Of a stretch of DNA of 64,000 nt, positions 45,876 to 57,634 are shown in pieces. The notes under the pieces were generated by a model. That model was not told where the DNA came from. It saw nothing but the letters and a program-made list of their open reading frames with translations, and did no database searches. The DNA is from Candidozyma auris (taxonomy: Eukaryota > Ascomycota > Pichiomycetes > Serinales > Metschnikowiaceae). Position 1 is the first letter of the stretch. Every line of letters starts with the position of its first letter. The DNA lies in the NCBI RefSeq assembly GCF_003013715.1, contig NC_072812.1, forward strand, positions 2,542,001 through 2,606,000. Reading direction: 5' to 3'. A program made the position numbers and the translations under genes.

Positions 45876-46235
45876 ATGGGCAAAAGGAAAGCCGCAGCCA
45901 AGCCACAGAAAAAGATCAAGCAAAAGCTTGATACGACTTTCCGCTGCTTGTTTTGCAACCACGAGAAATCCGTCATATGTACTTTGGACAAGAAGAATGG
46001 TGTTGGTGATTTAGCATGCAAAATCTGCGGGCAGAGCTTTCAGACGGCGATCAACTCTCTATCGCAGCCAGTTGACATTTACTCAGACTGGATTGATGCC
46101 TGTGAGGATTTGGCCGAGGAGGCCGAAGCTAGAGGTGCCGACTTGGAAAATGTCGAGGAGGCCTACAGCGATGATGACGATGATGCTCCATCGAGGTCTG
46201 CCAGAGATCGTGGTCTTTCAGACGACGAATACTGA
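45876..46235 (+). CDS. ELF1: Transcription elongation factor Elf1
   Basis: Small conserved elongation factor that associates with RNA polymerase II and helps it pass nucleosomes. It is 119 residues. A basic N-terminus ([17 protein letters not shown]) is followed by a four-Cys zinc ribbon, Cys24/Cys27 and Cys48/Cys51 (CLFC and CKIC), the conserved helix [19 protein letters not shown] and an acidic C-terminal tail ending LSDDEY. Length and motif order are as in yeast Elf1. Its 3' end faces the next gene tail to tail across 109 bp. Confidence 0.96.
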   Translation: MGKRKAAAKPQKKIKQKLDTTFRCLFCNHEKSVICTLDKKNGVGDLACKICGQSFQTAINSLSQPVDIYSDWIDACEDLAEEAEARGADLENVEEAYSDDDDDAPSRSARDRGLSDDEY

Positions 46236-46344
46236 TATAGGGAAGGAAATGTAATGACGCAAATAGAGAAGAAAAGGCTTACATCAAAACTATCATGGGT
46301 GAATGAATAGCGAGGAGCAAGTGAGCACCAACTTGCGAAATGTA

Positions 46345-49300
46345 TTATTCATGCGAGGGACGAAACTTTTTCAAGACACTATCGAATGCCTCTTGTATGG
46401 TATGATCGTCTTCTTTTGCTCGTTGTTCAATTTCAGAGTCTGTGGGTCCCATTAAGACAGCTTTCGGTTCCGGTTTTTCACCAGCATCGCCTGCTTCCTT
46501 CTTTAAGATCTCTAAACGCCGATGGAATTCAGCCAAAAGATTCTTCGTGTCGTATCCAGATGCTTGGTTAAATACACTTTTGAGGCTCACACCTTGGATT
46601 TTCATTCTGTTAAGAAACTTGATTACCTGGTCAAGTTCAGAAAGGTCCACATTGAGAATCTTTTGGCGTAGCTCTTCACCGGAAAAGGTTTCAAGATCAT
46701 CCAAAAGATGCGCATCTTTGTTGATCTTGGATAGCTTCAACACAGAGCCCTCTTCCCTGTTCAATTCATTCAAACTTGTAAGCGAATGAGAGCGCGAGTA
46801 AGGTAATGAAGAAGTAGCGTCAAGCAAGTCTCGAGTCTCTGGATCGTCTGGGTGGTTGTCCTGAAGGTTCCTTACATCATTTTCTTTCCGAGACTCATCT
46901 TCCACGAGGTTAAATCCGATCACGTTGGCCGCGTTGAATTGCTCATCAGGCACCAAAGAATCATCAACGAGCTTGAGACCTCTCACCAAGGATGAGTCGA
47001 TAAACAAGAGTCTTATCAATGTCTCTTTGCCTTCCAAATTAAGTTCATTTTTCCACTGCATTTGAAGCAATTCTTGTATGGTAGCCTGTAGGTTCTTCCT
47101 GTCTTCTTTGGCTCTCTCCATAAAAGCTTTAACTTCAGGCGAGTTGATGTCAAGCTTACCTTCGGCTTTAAGAGACAAAATCTGCGAAAGTCTTTCCGTA
47201 AGAGACATTTCATTGGGATCAACCTTCTGTGTGTTAATTGCTTCATCACCATTCTCTGGATACTTCAATACACGCTCCATATTGCGCATGGTGTAAAGAC
47301 CAATACGCTCCTTGAATAAATCTGGGAGAAGGTGGTAGTCACACTCGAGTGTTATTAACGTCTTCGAATTCTTGAGTCCTTCCACGAGGGCAGTTCCTGC
47401 CACCACGTCAAGTGAATTGCCAAGAACAGATAAGTAGCCTAGTCTCTTGCAGAATGGAATAGTCTCTGAGAGTGCCGTCAAACATTGCGATGATAGACCA
47501 TTATTTTCCAAGTGAAGGCGTACAAGATTGGGGAATAATGGTAATTTTGACGTAAAGTAACTGAAAATCGCCTCTTGATTGCTCTTTTGTTGCTCGGAGA
47601 CACTGGAATTGCTGGATGGTGTGCTACTAGTATCATCTGATACCAGCTCTCCATTGGAGTAGCTCCCAAATAGTTTTGGATTATTGGACAAATCCAAGTA
47701 CTTTATTTTTGGAAACTCAAGCATGAACTTTTCAAACATGTCCTTGAACAAGGAGCTGAATCTGAGATTGGTCGCATTTAAGCTGATAAAAGCCAAGTTG
47801 CTTTTTGATATAAGTGTCGAGAGCCGTGGGTTTTTTGTCATATCGACCAACGTATGCAAATAAGCTGGTGACAGAAAGTCATTGTAGCCCAAGTCAAGTC
47901 CACGACTCTTGCCGGTGAGAACCCATTTTTCTACCAAAATTCTCATCTGTTGCGGTCTTATTTGATTGTAGGCCATACCCAATCTATAAGTCTTAAGTGA
48001 TATCGCCTGGGAAACAAGCTTGTCAAAGACCTCGATATCGTTTATGCAACATCCAGTGAGTATAAGTTCATCGATACCGCCTCTTGCAATGAGTGTTGCT
48101 GTAAAGAGGGACCAATCCATATCAGATCGGTTCTCCTTGTTGCACACCATTCTGACTAAGTCTTCGTCCTGGCTAGGCTTCGAAGATTTCTTTTTCTTCT
48201 TCTTGAGAACGTTGACGGAGAGCGGGGGACATTGGGTTATGTCCAACTTGCTAATAACCCTGTTTCTGGAAAGGAACCAGCATAATAATGACCATCCTTC
48301 TGCATCTATGGGTGTATTCCTAAGACTCAACTTCTCAAGTTGTGTCTTTGATGCCATTGCACTTAAAAGAATCTTGAACTGTTCTAGTGAAAGGCTAACG
48401 CCGTCGAGAGAAATGCAAAAAATTGGAGCGATTCGGATGAAGTCAGCGAAAGTCTGGATCTCAATCATTGAAGGACTAGGATTGCGAAGCTGAAGTAAGG
48501 GGAGTGGAGCCATTGAGCCCTTCGGTATTTGCTTAGCAATAGCGGGAATTGGCAAGATTTCCCGAAGGTGACAACACCTAGTATACATGAGGTCAAGGGC
48601 CATCTTTTTGATTGGAACTGTGTAGCCCTGGCGAGCTTTATGGTGCAACATGGGCTTATCGATTCCGAGCAGCTTTGCGTGCTGGTTTATTGCTGTATCT
48701 GGCTCATCATCTTCGTCGCCATGCTTAGGATTTTCTTCCTTTTCTGGAGGACTTTCGTACTCATCGCCATCGGAGTCTTCCTTCTCATCTTTGCGTATGA
48801 GACCCAAAGCACCAGTGCCACCAACGACTAAACCACCTCCCAAACCTTTTTGTGATCTTTCTATAGCCTCCTTATCGGCCTCGGTGAGGGGATGTATTCT
48901 CACAACATTGCCAGGAAGAATCTCAACGTTACCTTTTCGAGGATTTCGAGAAGGAATTTGTTGCGGTGGATCTATAAGGAATGTCAGGGAATGGAAAGCG
49001 ACTCGCTTTAACGGTTTCAAACCCTTGAACTGGGGAAGAGTTTCTGGCCTAGGTGTACTGGAACCGCCACTGGAGTCGTAAGAGTGTAATGATTGAGAGT
49101 CTCTTTCCAGAAGATCACCAGAATTTGGTGGGTTAGAGGGCGCACTAGAGATACTTTTGCGGCGAAGTAGTGAAGTAAATTTGGACGTCGTAGACTGTGG
49201 GGCACTTTCTGAGGATACGGATTGTTTTTTTGGTGGAAGTGGATTCAATAGGCACCCTTCGAGTCCATTCTGTGATCTTGAAGAATTGCGACGACTTAAA

Positions 49301-50034
49301 GAGCTCCTTCGCAGGTCAGGCTGCTTGTAAAATCTGACATACTCATCTAGTCTGGGGTCGCTGCTGTCCTGTGAGCTTCTTCTCGATACAGAGGCAGAGT
49401 GTTCATCATTATTGCCTTGAACGGGCGAGCTAGACAAGTTCAAGGGCGATGTTTGCCTAGATAGACGCATCTGGTAATCTTTTTTGAATAAATCAACGCC
49501 TCCACCCATCATTTGAGGTTGGCTCTTTGGAGAGGAGCTAGGAGAATTACCATCCGTTCCTGATTTATGGAGCTTATGCTTTAATTTGGAAAAGAAGCCA
49601 GACCCTCCATTGCTAGCACTACTGCCATTGCTACTAGCGCTAGCTAAACTAGCAGCACTGGATCGCCTCCTGCTGTAAGTGGGCATTGAAGGTTTTGCTG
49701 ATTGTTGCTGCTGTGGTTGTTCAGAAACAATAGGCTCTTCAGAAATCGGTGATATTGTGGGCTTCAGTTTCCCAGAAATATTTTCATTATTGTTAGAGAT
49801 TGTCGTTGCCATCTGCGGCGAAGCTGGGGTCTTGATGGTGCTTTCGTCCGAAGGTTCCATGGGATCATGTGTTTCGGAGTCTGTCTGACCAATGTTGGCC
49901 GACACATTCGAATCTCTCAAGAACCAATCAATATCTTTAAGCTTAATCCCATTGATACAAGTGTTGCCCTTCTCCACGACCATGTGATGGATTTTGTCCC
50001 AGTTGATTCCTCTCTGTTCGTCCTCCTCCGACAT
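46345..50034 (-). CDS. PP1-interacting leucine-rich-repeat protein (GIP3/HER1-like)
   Basis: A 1229-residue protein resembling the yeast Gip3 (YPL137C)/Her1 (YOR227W) pair, which bind the phosphatase Glc7. The N-terminal third is Ser/Asn-rich and disordered. A protein phosphatase 1 docking motif RVAF lies at 344-347, directly followed by the family signature FLIDPPQQIPSRNPRKG and the HPLTEADK block. An LRR-type domain spans roughly residues 500-900 (LEKLSLRNTPIDAEGW, KYLDLSNNPKLFG, VRLHLENNGLSS). The C-terminus is helical and charged. A role in directing Glc7, including ion homeostasis and ER or microtubule-linked functions, is known only for the yeast homologues. The start MSEEDEQRGINWDKIHHMV is conserved-looking. 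Confidence 0.88.
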   Translation of the reverse strand: MSEEDEQRGINWDKIHHMVVEKGNTCINGIKLKDIDWFLRDSNVSANIGQTDSETHDPMEPSDESTIKTPASPQMATTISNNNENISGKLKPTISPISEEPIVSEQPQQQQSAKPSMPTYSRRRSSAASLASASSNGSSASNGGSGFFSKLKHKLHKSGTDGNSPSSSPKSQPQMMGGGVDLFKKDYQMRLSRQTSPLNLSSSPVQGNNDEHSASVSRRSSQDSSDPRLDEYVRFYKQPDLRRSSLSRRNSSRSQNGLEGCLLNPLPPKKQSVSSESAPQSTTSKFTSLLRRKSISSAPSNPPNSGDLLERDSQSLHSYDSSGGSSTPRPETLPQFKGLKPLKRVAFHSLTFLIDPPQQIPSRNPRKGNVEILPGNVVRIHPLTEADKEAIERSQKGLGGGLVVGGTGALGLIRKDEKEDSDGDEYESPPEKEENPKHGDEDDEPDTAINQHAKLLGIDKPMLHHKARQGYTVPIKKMALDLMYTRCCHLREILPIPAIAKQIPKGSMAPLPLLQLRNPSPSMIEIQTFADFIRIAPIFCISLDGVSLSLEQFKILLSAMASKTQLEKLSLRNTPIDAEGWSLLCWFLSRNRVISKLDITQCPPLSVNVLKKKKKKSSKPSQDEDLVRMVCNKENRSDMDWSLFTATLIARGGIDELILTGCCINDIEVFDKLVSQAISLKTYRLGMAYNQIRPQQMRILVEKWVLTGKSRGLDLGYNDFLSPAYLHTLVDMTKNPRLSTLISKSNLAFISLNATNLRFSSLFKDMFEKFMLEFPKIKYLDLSNNPKLFGSYSNGELVSDDTSSTPSSNSSVSEQQKSNQEAIFSYFTSKLPLFPNLVRLHLENNGLSSQCLTALSETIPFCKRLGYLSVLGNSLDVVAGTALVEGLKNSKTLITLECDYHLLPDLFKERIGLYTMRNMERVLKYPENGDEAINTQKVDPNEMSLTERLSQILSLKAEGKLDINSPEVKAFMERAKEDRKNLQATIQELLQMQWKNELNLEGKETLIRLLFIDSSLVRGLKLVDDSLVPDEQFNAANVIGFNLVEDESRKENDVRNLQDNHPDDPETRDLLDATSSLPYSRSHSLTSLNELNREEGSVLKLSKINKDAHLLDDLETFSGEELRQKILNVDLSELDQVIKFLNRMKIQGVSLKSVFNQASGYDTKNLLAEFHRRLEILKKEAGDAGEKPEPKAVLMGPTDSEIEQRAKEDDHTIQEAFDSVLKKFRPSHE

Positions 50035-50780
50035 GCTGGGCTTGATTTGCGAGGAATAAAAAGAAGATGCCGAAAATGCCAGGGGTGAATTATGCAGTTA
50101 TTGTATTGGCTAATAAGTGTGCTTACCACCTTTTTTAGATATACGAATGTTCACAATATTTTGACCGGTTATGTATGATGGGGATGTACTGGTATAAAGA
50201 GAGGGTGCTGTGCTACATTATCGTCTGGCATATAACCCCGACTCACTCGAATGTCAGGTGACTTTTTTGATCACTAGGCTGGCATCGGTGCAAGTGAGGC
50301 TTTTCTAAGGTGGGGAACACTGCTTGCCCAAGTTGTTCAAATGTCCGGGAGATAAGCAAGGTTATATTGTTGCTGTACTTTGACCATTTTGGGGTCTTTT
50401 GAGGAGACAATTTACAATTATGACACGTCTCGTCGCCTCGTCGTAATAGAATTACGGAAGTGATCTTACTGCATTAAAGGCCGCATTGAGAGTTGCTCCT
50501 CGTTTACCACTGTTTTTCCATACACATGCTTGTATTGATGCCAGTAATTATGAAGGTCAATTGAACCTAACGTTTTTCTAATCTTTCGATTGCTTTCAGG
50601 ATTCTGTATTCATGGTAAGCCTCGAATACACTGCCAACGTTCTTTAGAGCTCCTGAAAATACCATGGCAGAATCGTTAAGTGCTGTTATACTGCGAGAAA
50701 TGTTTCCACTTGAACTCTTTTGAGCACATTACGTCCGTGAATTTATCGATCTCAAGCAAAGTTCTTGATTTTGTAGCCAT
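50035..50780. other. Spacer: GIP3/HER1-like upstream / SRP54 downstream
   Basis: A 746-bp A/T-rich intergenic tract, upstream of the minus-strand gene at 50034 and downstream of the SRP54 stop. No ORF of note. Confidence 0.5.
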
Positions 50781-52457
50781 TTACATGCCTCCGCCACCCA
50801 TGCCACCGAACTGCTGCATCATCTTTTGCATCATTCCTGGGTTCTGCATCATCTGCTGAGCTTGTTGCATTAAATTCGGGTTCTGTCTCATCATCTGCTG
50901 GGCCTGCTGCATCATTTGAGGATTGTTCATCATTTGAGCCATGTTGCCTAACCCACCGCCACCACCTCCTCCAAGCATGCTCATAGCTTGTTGCATGAAG
51001 CTTGGATTCAGTTGAGCTTGTTGCATCATCCTCTGCATGTTAGCAGCACCACCACCGCCTCCTAAGCCCGGCATTTGTCCACCTGCTCCAGCACCCATGT
51101 TTTTGGCTGCACCCGCCATCAGGGCCATCATACGCTGCTGCTGTAGAACCATTTCAACCTCTACAGCACTGCAACCAGCTCCACGTGCAACTCTTAAAAT
51201 TCTCTCCGGCTCCTTTGTGAAAATTCTGCCATCGCTATCAAGCTCTTTCGTAGTCATCGAGTCCATTATGTAAACCATATTCTTGATTTTTTTGGAAGTT
51301 TCTTCCTCGCCAATTTGACTCATTATGCTAGACATGCCAGGAATCATGGATGCGATATTCGTCAAGGGTCCCATTTTCATGAAGTTGTTCATCTGAGTTT
51401 GGAAGTCACGCAACGTGAATTTACCTTCCTTGAAGTTCTCAATTGTTTGCTTATGGCCCTCGTCATCTTGGAGGTTCAACAGCTGAACTTGCTCAATTAA
51501 AGACTGGATATCTCCAATGCCCAACAATTTCGAGATAAAAGTGGATGGCTTGAACACTTCGAAGTCACCAACGTGCTCACCGGTACCAATGAACACAATT
51601 GGTGTTTGTGTAGCAGCAACTGCGGAAATAGCACCACCACCTTTAGCATGGCCATCCATCTTTGTCAAGATGATCGAACCGAAGTTGGAAGACTCCTTAA
51701 ATGCTTTAGCCTGGCCCTCAGCTGCCTGACCAATCGAAGCGTCCATAACCATAATTGTTTGGGTTGGCTGCACTGCATCTCCGATCTGCACCATTTCGTT
51801 AAAAAGAGACTGTTCTTGCTTGTGTCTACCTGACGTATCGACAATGATGATATCAAACTTGTCCTCTTTGAACTTTTTAACACCATCATATGCAACTTTG
51901 ACAGGGTCAGTTTCCAAGTAGGAACCGTAGAAAGGAATGGATGATTTTATAGCGTTTTGTTTCAATTGATCGAAGGCACCTGCTCTGAAAGTATCGGCAC
52001 ACACCAATCCAACCTTGAAACCTCTCTTCTTGTAATAGACTGCTAACTTTGTACAAGAGGTTGTCTTACCAGCACCTTGCAAACCAACAAACATGATGAC
52101 ATGTGAGGTGGCCTGTTTCTTTGGTTTCTTGCTATTTTTAACCTTGGGTGTTGAACGATTGAGTTTCTGAGGCTTTGGTGGCTCCTCGTGGGAGTCAACC
52201 AACGCACACAACTCATCAAACACGATTTTTTGAAGCTTTTTGCGCTTGTTGGCAGAAGACTCGTTCTCGTTCTTGATCTCGGAGGCACACTTCTTTTTGA
52301 TGTTGTCTCTTAGCTTCGCAACTAGCTTCACATTAACATCTGACTCTAGTAATGCGGTACAAATATCTTTGACCAACGCCTGGACCTCTGACTCCGAGCC
52401 CGAGTTGATTGTATTTAAGGCGTTTCTCAAACGCGAGCCCAAATCTGCTAACACCAT
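50781..52457 (-). CDS. SRP54: Signal recognition particle subunit SRP54
   Basis: GTPase subunit of the signal recognition particle that binds hydrophobic signal sequences and docks with the SRP receptor at the ER. It is 558 residues. N domain ([17 protein letters not shown]); G domain with G1 [15 protein letters not shown], the [11 protein letters not shown] insertion-box neighbour, G3 DTSGRH and G4 [11 protein letters not shown]; then a Met-rich M domain binding SRP RNA and signal peptides. The C-terminal 80 residues are a Met/Gln/Gly low-complexity tail ([12 protein letters not shown] repeats), longer than in most homologues and a likely length-variable region. Confidence 0.97.
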   Translation of the reverse strand: MVLADLGSRLRNALNTINSGSESEVQALVKDICTALLESDVNVKLVAKLRDNIKKKCASEIKNENESSANKRKKLQKIVFDELCALVDSHEEPPKPQKLNRSTPKVKNSKKPKKQATSHVIMFVGLQGAGKTTSCTKLAVYYKKRGFKVGLVCADTFRAGAFDQLKQNAIKSSIPFYGSYLETDPVKVAYDGVKKFKEDKFDIIIVDTSGRHKQEQSLFNEMVQIGDAVQPTQTIMVMDASIGQAAEGQAKAFKESSNFGSIILTKMDGHAKGGGAISAVAATQTPIVFIGTGEHVGDFEVFKPSTFISKLLGIGDIQSLIEQVQLLNLQDDEGHKQTIENFKEGKFTLRDFQTQMNNFMKMGPLTNIASMIPGMSSIMSQIGEEETSKKIKNMVYIMDSMTTKELDSDGRIFTKEPERILRVARGAGCSAVEVEMVLQQQRMMALMAGAAKNMGAGAGGQMPGLGGGGGAANMQRMMQQAQLNPSFMQQAMSMLGGGGGGGLGNMAQMMNNPQMMQQAQQMMRQNPNLMQQAQQMMQNPGMMQKMMQQFGGMGGGGM

Positions 52458-53934
52458 TTTTGATTAAGTTTGGCGTCGGTGACTTGAAGATTTGAGGTTT
52501 CAATAAAACTTTCCTGTCTCCACTGAAAAATGGTGAGTTCATCAAAGTGAGATGCACGGGTGTGTTCCATAGGGAAGTACAGTGGGTGCAAAAAAATGAT
52601 TTGGTTAAGGAAGCTTCAAACGTGCAATGGTAACATCAAATACACTATGAAATGGTCAAAAAGGTAAAACCTCAATTGAGGTAGCATAACTTGGAATGTC
52701 GGATTTTTCCTTCTTTTGTAAATGGTTTTTTTATAACTGCCTCCTCAATAATTCCAGAGAAACTAAACAATTCACAACTTCTCATCAGATTATGCGAGCG
52801 CCGTATAACAATACAGAATTGGCAACTGAATTAGTAATCCTGCTCAAGCACAAAAACTTGAAGAGAGTCTTCGAATTTATTTTTTTTAAAAAAAAATCCG
52901 GTCATCCATTACCGCATATTTTCACTACTACGGCGCTAGATCCTTTTGGTTGCGAGGAACCTTCTTGACGCATATTGCGCTTTTCAGGCAACAGTTATCA
53001 GCTCCTGCCAGGAACACTGTTGCCGTGAGGATAACCTTTGCATTGCGATCACTGATGAATTATTGATGTCTCCGCATAGTAGAGAAGTTTCATCTGGAAG
53101 ATTTGAAATAATGCTAGTCACAAAGTCTCCACATCTTTAAGACAACAACCCCATACATTACGTACACAATCTTCCCACATTTAAATTTAGCATACTCAAC
53201 ACCTTCACTCATTTTGGCCATGCTGCGATCTTAAAGTGAGTCCAGTCGCTTTTTGATTGGGGTGGTTGCACAAAATGACTCCGAGACCCGCTCAGCCTCT
53301 GCAGAGGATCTATAGCTCCTGTGGCCGGCACACTTCGCCCCCACCTCAAAAAGCAATCAGGGGTTCCCTATCTAATCTCAAATTTTTAGAGCAAATATTT
53401 TCACGTTTGCGAGAATAGTCTCCATGTGTGAGTGTGGCTCATCTTTATCTTATCTTAGATATCCCCACGTTGTCGCGCTTTGGGCACAATACGAGTACAC
53501 ACCCGATAAGGTCAATCTAGGCCAACTGGGCATGGACCAGTTATTATTTTTTTTTTTTTTTTTTGACGGATACATTGATTGAGGATAACAAAGCGATTGA
53601 CTTGAAATTACATATCTAGAGAATGTAAGCTACAGTATCAAGTGAATGTAATAGCTATGTTATGTTCTTCCTTTATTGACCTCGCCCATTATACTGTTCT
53701 GAAACAGGTCCCTGGGCTTCCCCTGTGACGCTTGCTTTATTCCCTTTGTCGTTTGTTCCATACGTAAACATTGCGCAGCCACAAACACGCTTTGTGTACT
53801 GTTGGCTTCACCACCGTTTCCTTCTCGATGCTTGCTAATTCCTGTAAACCCTGTGAGCGCCACATAATGCACGTCGCCAATTGGGTGCAAAATTGTGCTT
53901 ACCCTGTTGGTGACTCCAAATTTCACCGAAACTC
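52458..53934. other. 1.5-kb spacer: SRP54 upstream / hypothetical gene downstream
   Basis: No gene recognised. It contains an 18-bp poly-T tract (53547-53564) and TGGTTGCACAAAATG near 53263. The stretch at 53270-53350 is G/C-richer than its surroundings, but I see no snRNA, RNase P or SRP RNA core. Confidence 0.5.
53547..53564. repeat. Poly-T 18-mer
   Basis: Uninterrupted T run in the spacer about 370 bp downstream of the hypothetical gene's stop codon. Confidence 0.9.
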
Positions 53935-54477
53935 TCACTTGACGACGTGCACTCTGTGGAAGGGACGAGAAAGCATTTGATCAATCATTCGCAAGTCCCT
54001 CTCCAAATTCTTGTAGTGAGGGATGTGAAAACTCGACTCCACGAACCCTGCTGCGTGCTTAGCATCGAAATACTCATAATCGTCACGCAAATCGAGCGGA
54101 ATGTGGCCTGGCGAAGGCGCTGTTGCTGTGATTTGGCCCGGTATTAGCGTGGACGATGGCAAGGTAGGCACTTGCAAAGTTTGAACCTTGCTGTAGCACA
54201 CATCGGCTTCCTCCGGGGCTCCATCATCTGGTTCGCTGAGCGACTCCATCAACAGAAGATTCACACAGTCGTATTCGAACGCTGTCTTTTTCAAAACATG
54301 ATCACTGAAGATATCCAGCCGCGTGTTATTTAGCAGGGCCGACGCCAGTGTAGATGGTCTCTTGTGGAATCTTTCTTCGCTTTCCACCACGGAACAGCTA
54401 AACATCTTCTCAATGTCCTTGATGGATTTGGAGAAGATTTCATTTTCTAGCTTGATTCTTTTGCTTGACTTTTGCAT
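53935..54477 (-). CDS. Hypothetical protein, 180 residues
   Basis: I do not recognise this protein. The N-terminus is Lys/Ser-rich (MQKSSKRIKLENEIFSKS) and could hold a nuclear signal. The centre is acidic and Pro/Thr-rich. The C-terminal 50 residues (DDYEYFDAKHAAGFVESSFH...) look more ordered, with two short helices. There are no membrane segments or known catalytic motifs. Codon usage and a clean ATG at 54477 support a real gene. It is flanked on both sides by long spacers (1.5 and 2.4 kb). Confidence 0.6.
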   Translation of the reverse strand: MQKSSKRIKLENEIFSKSIKDIEKMFSCSVVESEERFHKRPSTLASALLNNTRLDIFSDHVLKKTAFEYDCVNLLLMESLSEPDDGAPEEADVCYSKVQTLQVPTLPSSTLIPGQITATAPSPGHIPLDLRDDYEYFDAKHAAGFVESSFHIPHYKNLERDLRMIDQMLSRPFHRVHVVK

Positions 54478-56902
54478 GGTCCGAAAGAAGAAGAAGAATT
54501 AGTTAACTATAATTTGTTTTCTCGGAAAATCGTGTCTTTTTATCATTTTGATAAGCTCCATGGAAAACGTCAAATAGACGCCCCGCACAACTGGGGCGAA
54601 ATTCCACCGGTCAAGCTTCGGCAATGAGAGCACATTATCGGCGCAAATTCTGCGACATTGGAAAAAAAAAGGACCCACAAAATGAAGTAAAAGGCAAACG
54701 AGCAAAGTGTGCGCCCGAGTCGCAAGGCGAAAAAAAGTTTCAGAAGAAAAAAAAATATCGTACTCGTCCACAAGCTACCACCCACAACCTTCTCCACCAT
54801 ATCCCCACACAAGCGGCCGTAAGCGGCGAGCACCTTGATCAAAATTTGGCCCTGTGACACCAACTAGTAAAAATTGTAGCAACCTCATTCATCCAAACGT
54901 GTATAGTTCAGATAAAATGCAATTAGGTCCTCTAATTCTAAAACTTCTTCTGCCATGCATCTGCGGTTTTGCAACTTTCAAGTTTGGCAAGCAGTTGATA
55001 GCCGCCTGCGTGCTGGCACCCAACTCCACAATCCGTCTGCACCGCTCCACTGAATGGCCGGCGCGACTAACTTTTCTGGACCGTAGTCTGGGAGATAAAG
55101 CATGCAACTCCAAAACTTGCAACGCAAATCTGCCCCCACGTGACTGGTGCCATATCTATTCGGTTTCAAGTGCGATAGCAAATGACATACAGTTGGTATC
55201 AGTTTGCCTCTGAGCACCAGACACCTGAGTGTATTGGGGAGGTGAAATTTTAATGGCGCATTCTGGGGGGTCCACATGGAGTTAGCAGATAAGGGTCGGC
55301 CTGAGGGTACGCTTGTTGCCAAGTGGTGATCTATTGCTGCGTGGGAATTTTTTGACGCCTGTTATCGTCGCCCGCTGTAAGATCATGTCCTAGTAGAAAA
55401 AGAGCAAATCATGTGGAACTACGAAGCAGCGATTGCGATTTGGCACTGGGCACTGTACTATGAATTCGAATCGCACCGGTGCCGGTGACATCAAAGAAGT
55501 TCGACTTAGAGAATTTGCGAATACTTTGGTTGACTCTGGCATAATTCTCTCGCGACCTGGTGTGGGTCTCCGCAGGTAGACTCCTGAAGTGTTGGGCACC
55601 TGTCGCGCGGGCAACGAAGTAGGAAGAAAGGAACAGAAGCGGCTGCCACAAGCTGAAACTCGTAATCTGGCCCCGGAATTTCTATTTCTCAAGGGCTCTG
55701 CCGACGCTAAATCAGCCTTTAGTTGCCAAGATTCCTTTTTTCAACTACAGTGAAAGTGCTCCCTTACATTCAGTTAGGAGGTGAGGTGATTTTTTACGGT
55801 GATGCGATTACAGAGTCACGGCACGGCTCAGGCTTCCGATACCGCGAGAGCCTTTTTCTGATCCACGATCAAGAGGTGCTTAACGTCTGGATGCAGACGC
55901 CGTTTCACCACGAAATGGTCGACCGATCACGAGCAAAGAAGAAACACTTTTTCTATGCTGATCATTCTTCCTTGCGGAAGCTTCCATCCTTCTTCGGCTT
56001 TATGACCGAAAATCTCACCACTAGCGCTGCCCGCATACAGACGCTGTTCGCACTCAGCAAGCTACAAGTTATAGGGCAACTCGAAAGGAGTTGTTGCCAG
56101 CACGGAATATGGGAGCAAAATTTGGCAATGTACTTGACGAAGTCAAAGCAAGGGAATTGAGGAGGGTCAATGAAAAGAGGGCGTCGGCCATCCATTTTGG
56201 CAAAGGAATATTTTGTGCGCTGGTCCACTGTTGTCAGTTAGGAAATTGCATCAATCAAACAGCGAGCGTCACTCAGCACCGCAAAAGGAAATTAGCTGTT
56301 TTCGCAGCAGTGTGGGAAAATCCTTGTGACTGGAAAAATGCTGACAATTTTCCTCTCTCGTGATCGCTCTCCGACTGGTAATCTTTAAGCACTGACTTTG
56401 GGGTCACGACGGGTGCCCAAGCACGTAGTGCCTTGAGAATACGAATCGTGCTCCGTTGTTAAAGATGGGGTTGATTGCCATGGGTTTCCTAACGTGGGCT
56501 TTCCATGCGTCGTGCAGTTCGCGAACCTGTGCCGAAGCTGTCGCCCTCATTCGACAGTAGCAGGGAAGGGAAAAAATAAAAACTTCTCATCAAGCCTTTC
56601 CCCAAGCTGTGTGCACTACGGTCACGCTTGATTATCTACCACTTGACCTAATGGGTGTCGGTGTCATTGGGGGAAAGATGCATATATAACACATTATCAA
56701 TGGGTAGGTGAAAATTTCTCTTGCGTTTACAATCATTCAACCACCGCAACCAACATTATTACCACCTATTTTTGCATCAAAGCCCACCCTTTACCACATA
56801 GGCAACGGTTGCGTGATACAATTTTCATATCATCGAATCATTGCACTACATACTAGTTCGAAACTCCCATCTTTGTTACTCCAATATCACGCTTATATTC
56901 TC
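54478..56902. other. 2.4-kb spacer between divergent small genes
   Basis: The second-longest non-coding stretch here. ORFs of 90-145 codons occur on both strands; the largest (55723-56160, +) is a closed frame with no family resemblance. I cannot support a gene. A TATA-like CATATATAAC at 56681-56690 lies about 215 bp before the ATG at 56903. The divergent arrangement suggests two large promoters. Confidence 0.5.
56681..56690 (+). promoter_or_regulatory. TATA-like element upstream of the split ORF pair
   Basis: CATATATAAC in otherwise mixed sequence. It is the nearest strong TATA match upstream of the ATG at 56903, though the 215-bp distance is long for yeast. Confidence 0.35.
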
Positions 56903-57634
56903 ATGGCCGACCCTTTAAATACACTGGCCACCAACATAGCACTTCTACCACATGAAGAAGGTGCCTCGAGCCCAATTGTCTCTCCGATGTCATGGCCGTC
57001 GCCACAAGCGGCAACAAATATAAAGAGCCAACGAAACTCGCCTTACAGTAACGATGAAGCGAACATTTTCGAGCGGAGCTTGAGCACACCGTCGTTTGGT
57101 ATGCCCTCAAGGAGGAGTTCAAAGAGTTGGTCGTCAGGCAAAGCAAACGGAAGGCATGCTTCAATTGTGTCCGTGGATTGCCCCAAGCTGTTCGCAGCGC
57201 ATCACAGTGCTGAGGATTTCATACCTCCTGTTTTGGATCACACAACAGAGATCTTGTCTGATCCTCTGATAGATCTTAACGACGTCAATGTTGTGTGCTG
57301 CGAATGTGACTGACAGGTGGCCAAGTCCAAAGAGCAGCACAATTCAAGACGCTGTAGTCACAGCGAAAAGCATTCTAGTGACTCCCATGGCGCTAGACCA
57401 ATCCTTCGCTCAAGATCAAGATCTAGATCGTTGATTTGCAACTCACTATTAAGCGCCCTCGCATCCAGTGATGACGAAGAGGAAGAGCAGCTTCCTAAAG
57501 ATGACGAGGAATCGGTTGTTGAGCCACTGTCAGATCCTAAGACGATCAACTTCTACTCATTCAATGACATTCTCAGCCGTGAAAAGGATCTTGAGAGATT
57601 TAATACGTTTCGCATGAGTAAGTTGCTCTCATAA
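56903..57634 (+). CDS. Disordered protein in two in-frame parts separated by one TGA
   Basis: The first part (56903-57313) encodes 136 residues from MADPLNTLATNIALL to VVCCECD and ends at TGA 57311-57313. The same frame continues without another stop to TAA 57632-57634, adding 107 codons (starting CAG GTG GCC AAG). Both halves share composition: Ser-rich and charged, with a DDEEEEQ block and RSRSRSRS in the second. The tail (INFYSFNDILSREKDLERF) looks protein-like and ordered. I found no in-phase intron donor that would remove the TGA. Alternatives are stop-codon readthrough (UGA followed by C is the leakiest context), a recent nonsense mutation, or a sequence error. No function is recognised. 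Confidence 0.55.

Noticed and set aside
55723..56160. 145-codon plus-strand ORF
   Set aside because: No ATG at the frame start, no family resemblance, and other frames are similarly open.
57099..57316. Intron (GTATGC ... GACTGACAG) removing the in-frame TGA at 57311
   Set aside because: Length is not a multiple of three and splicing would give an early stop; no other in-phase donor was found.
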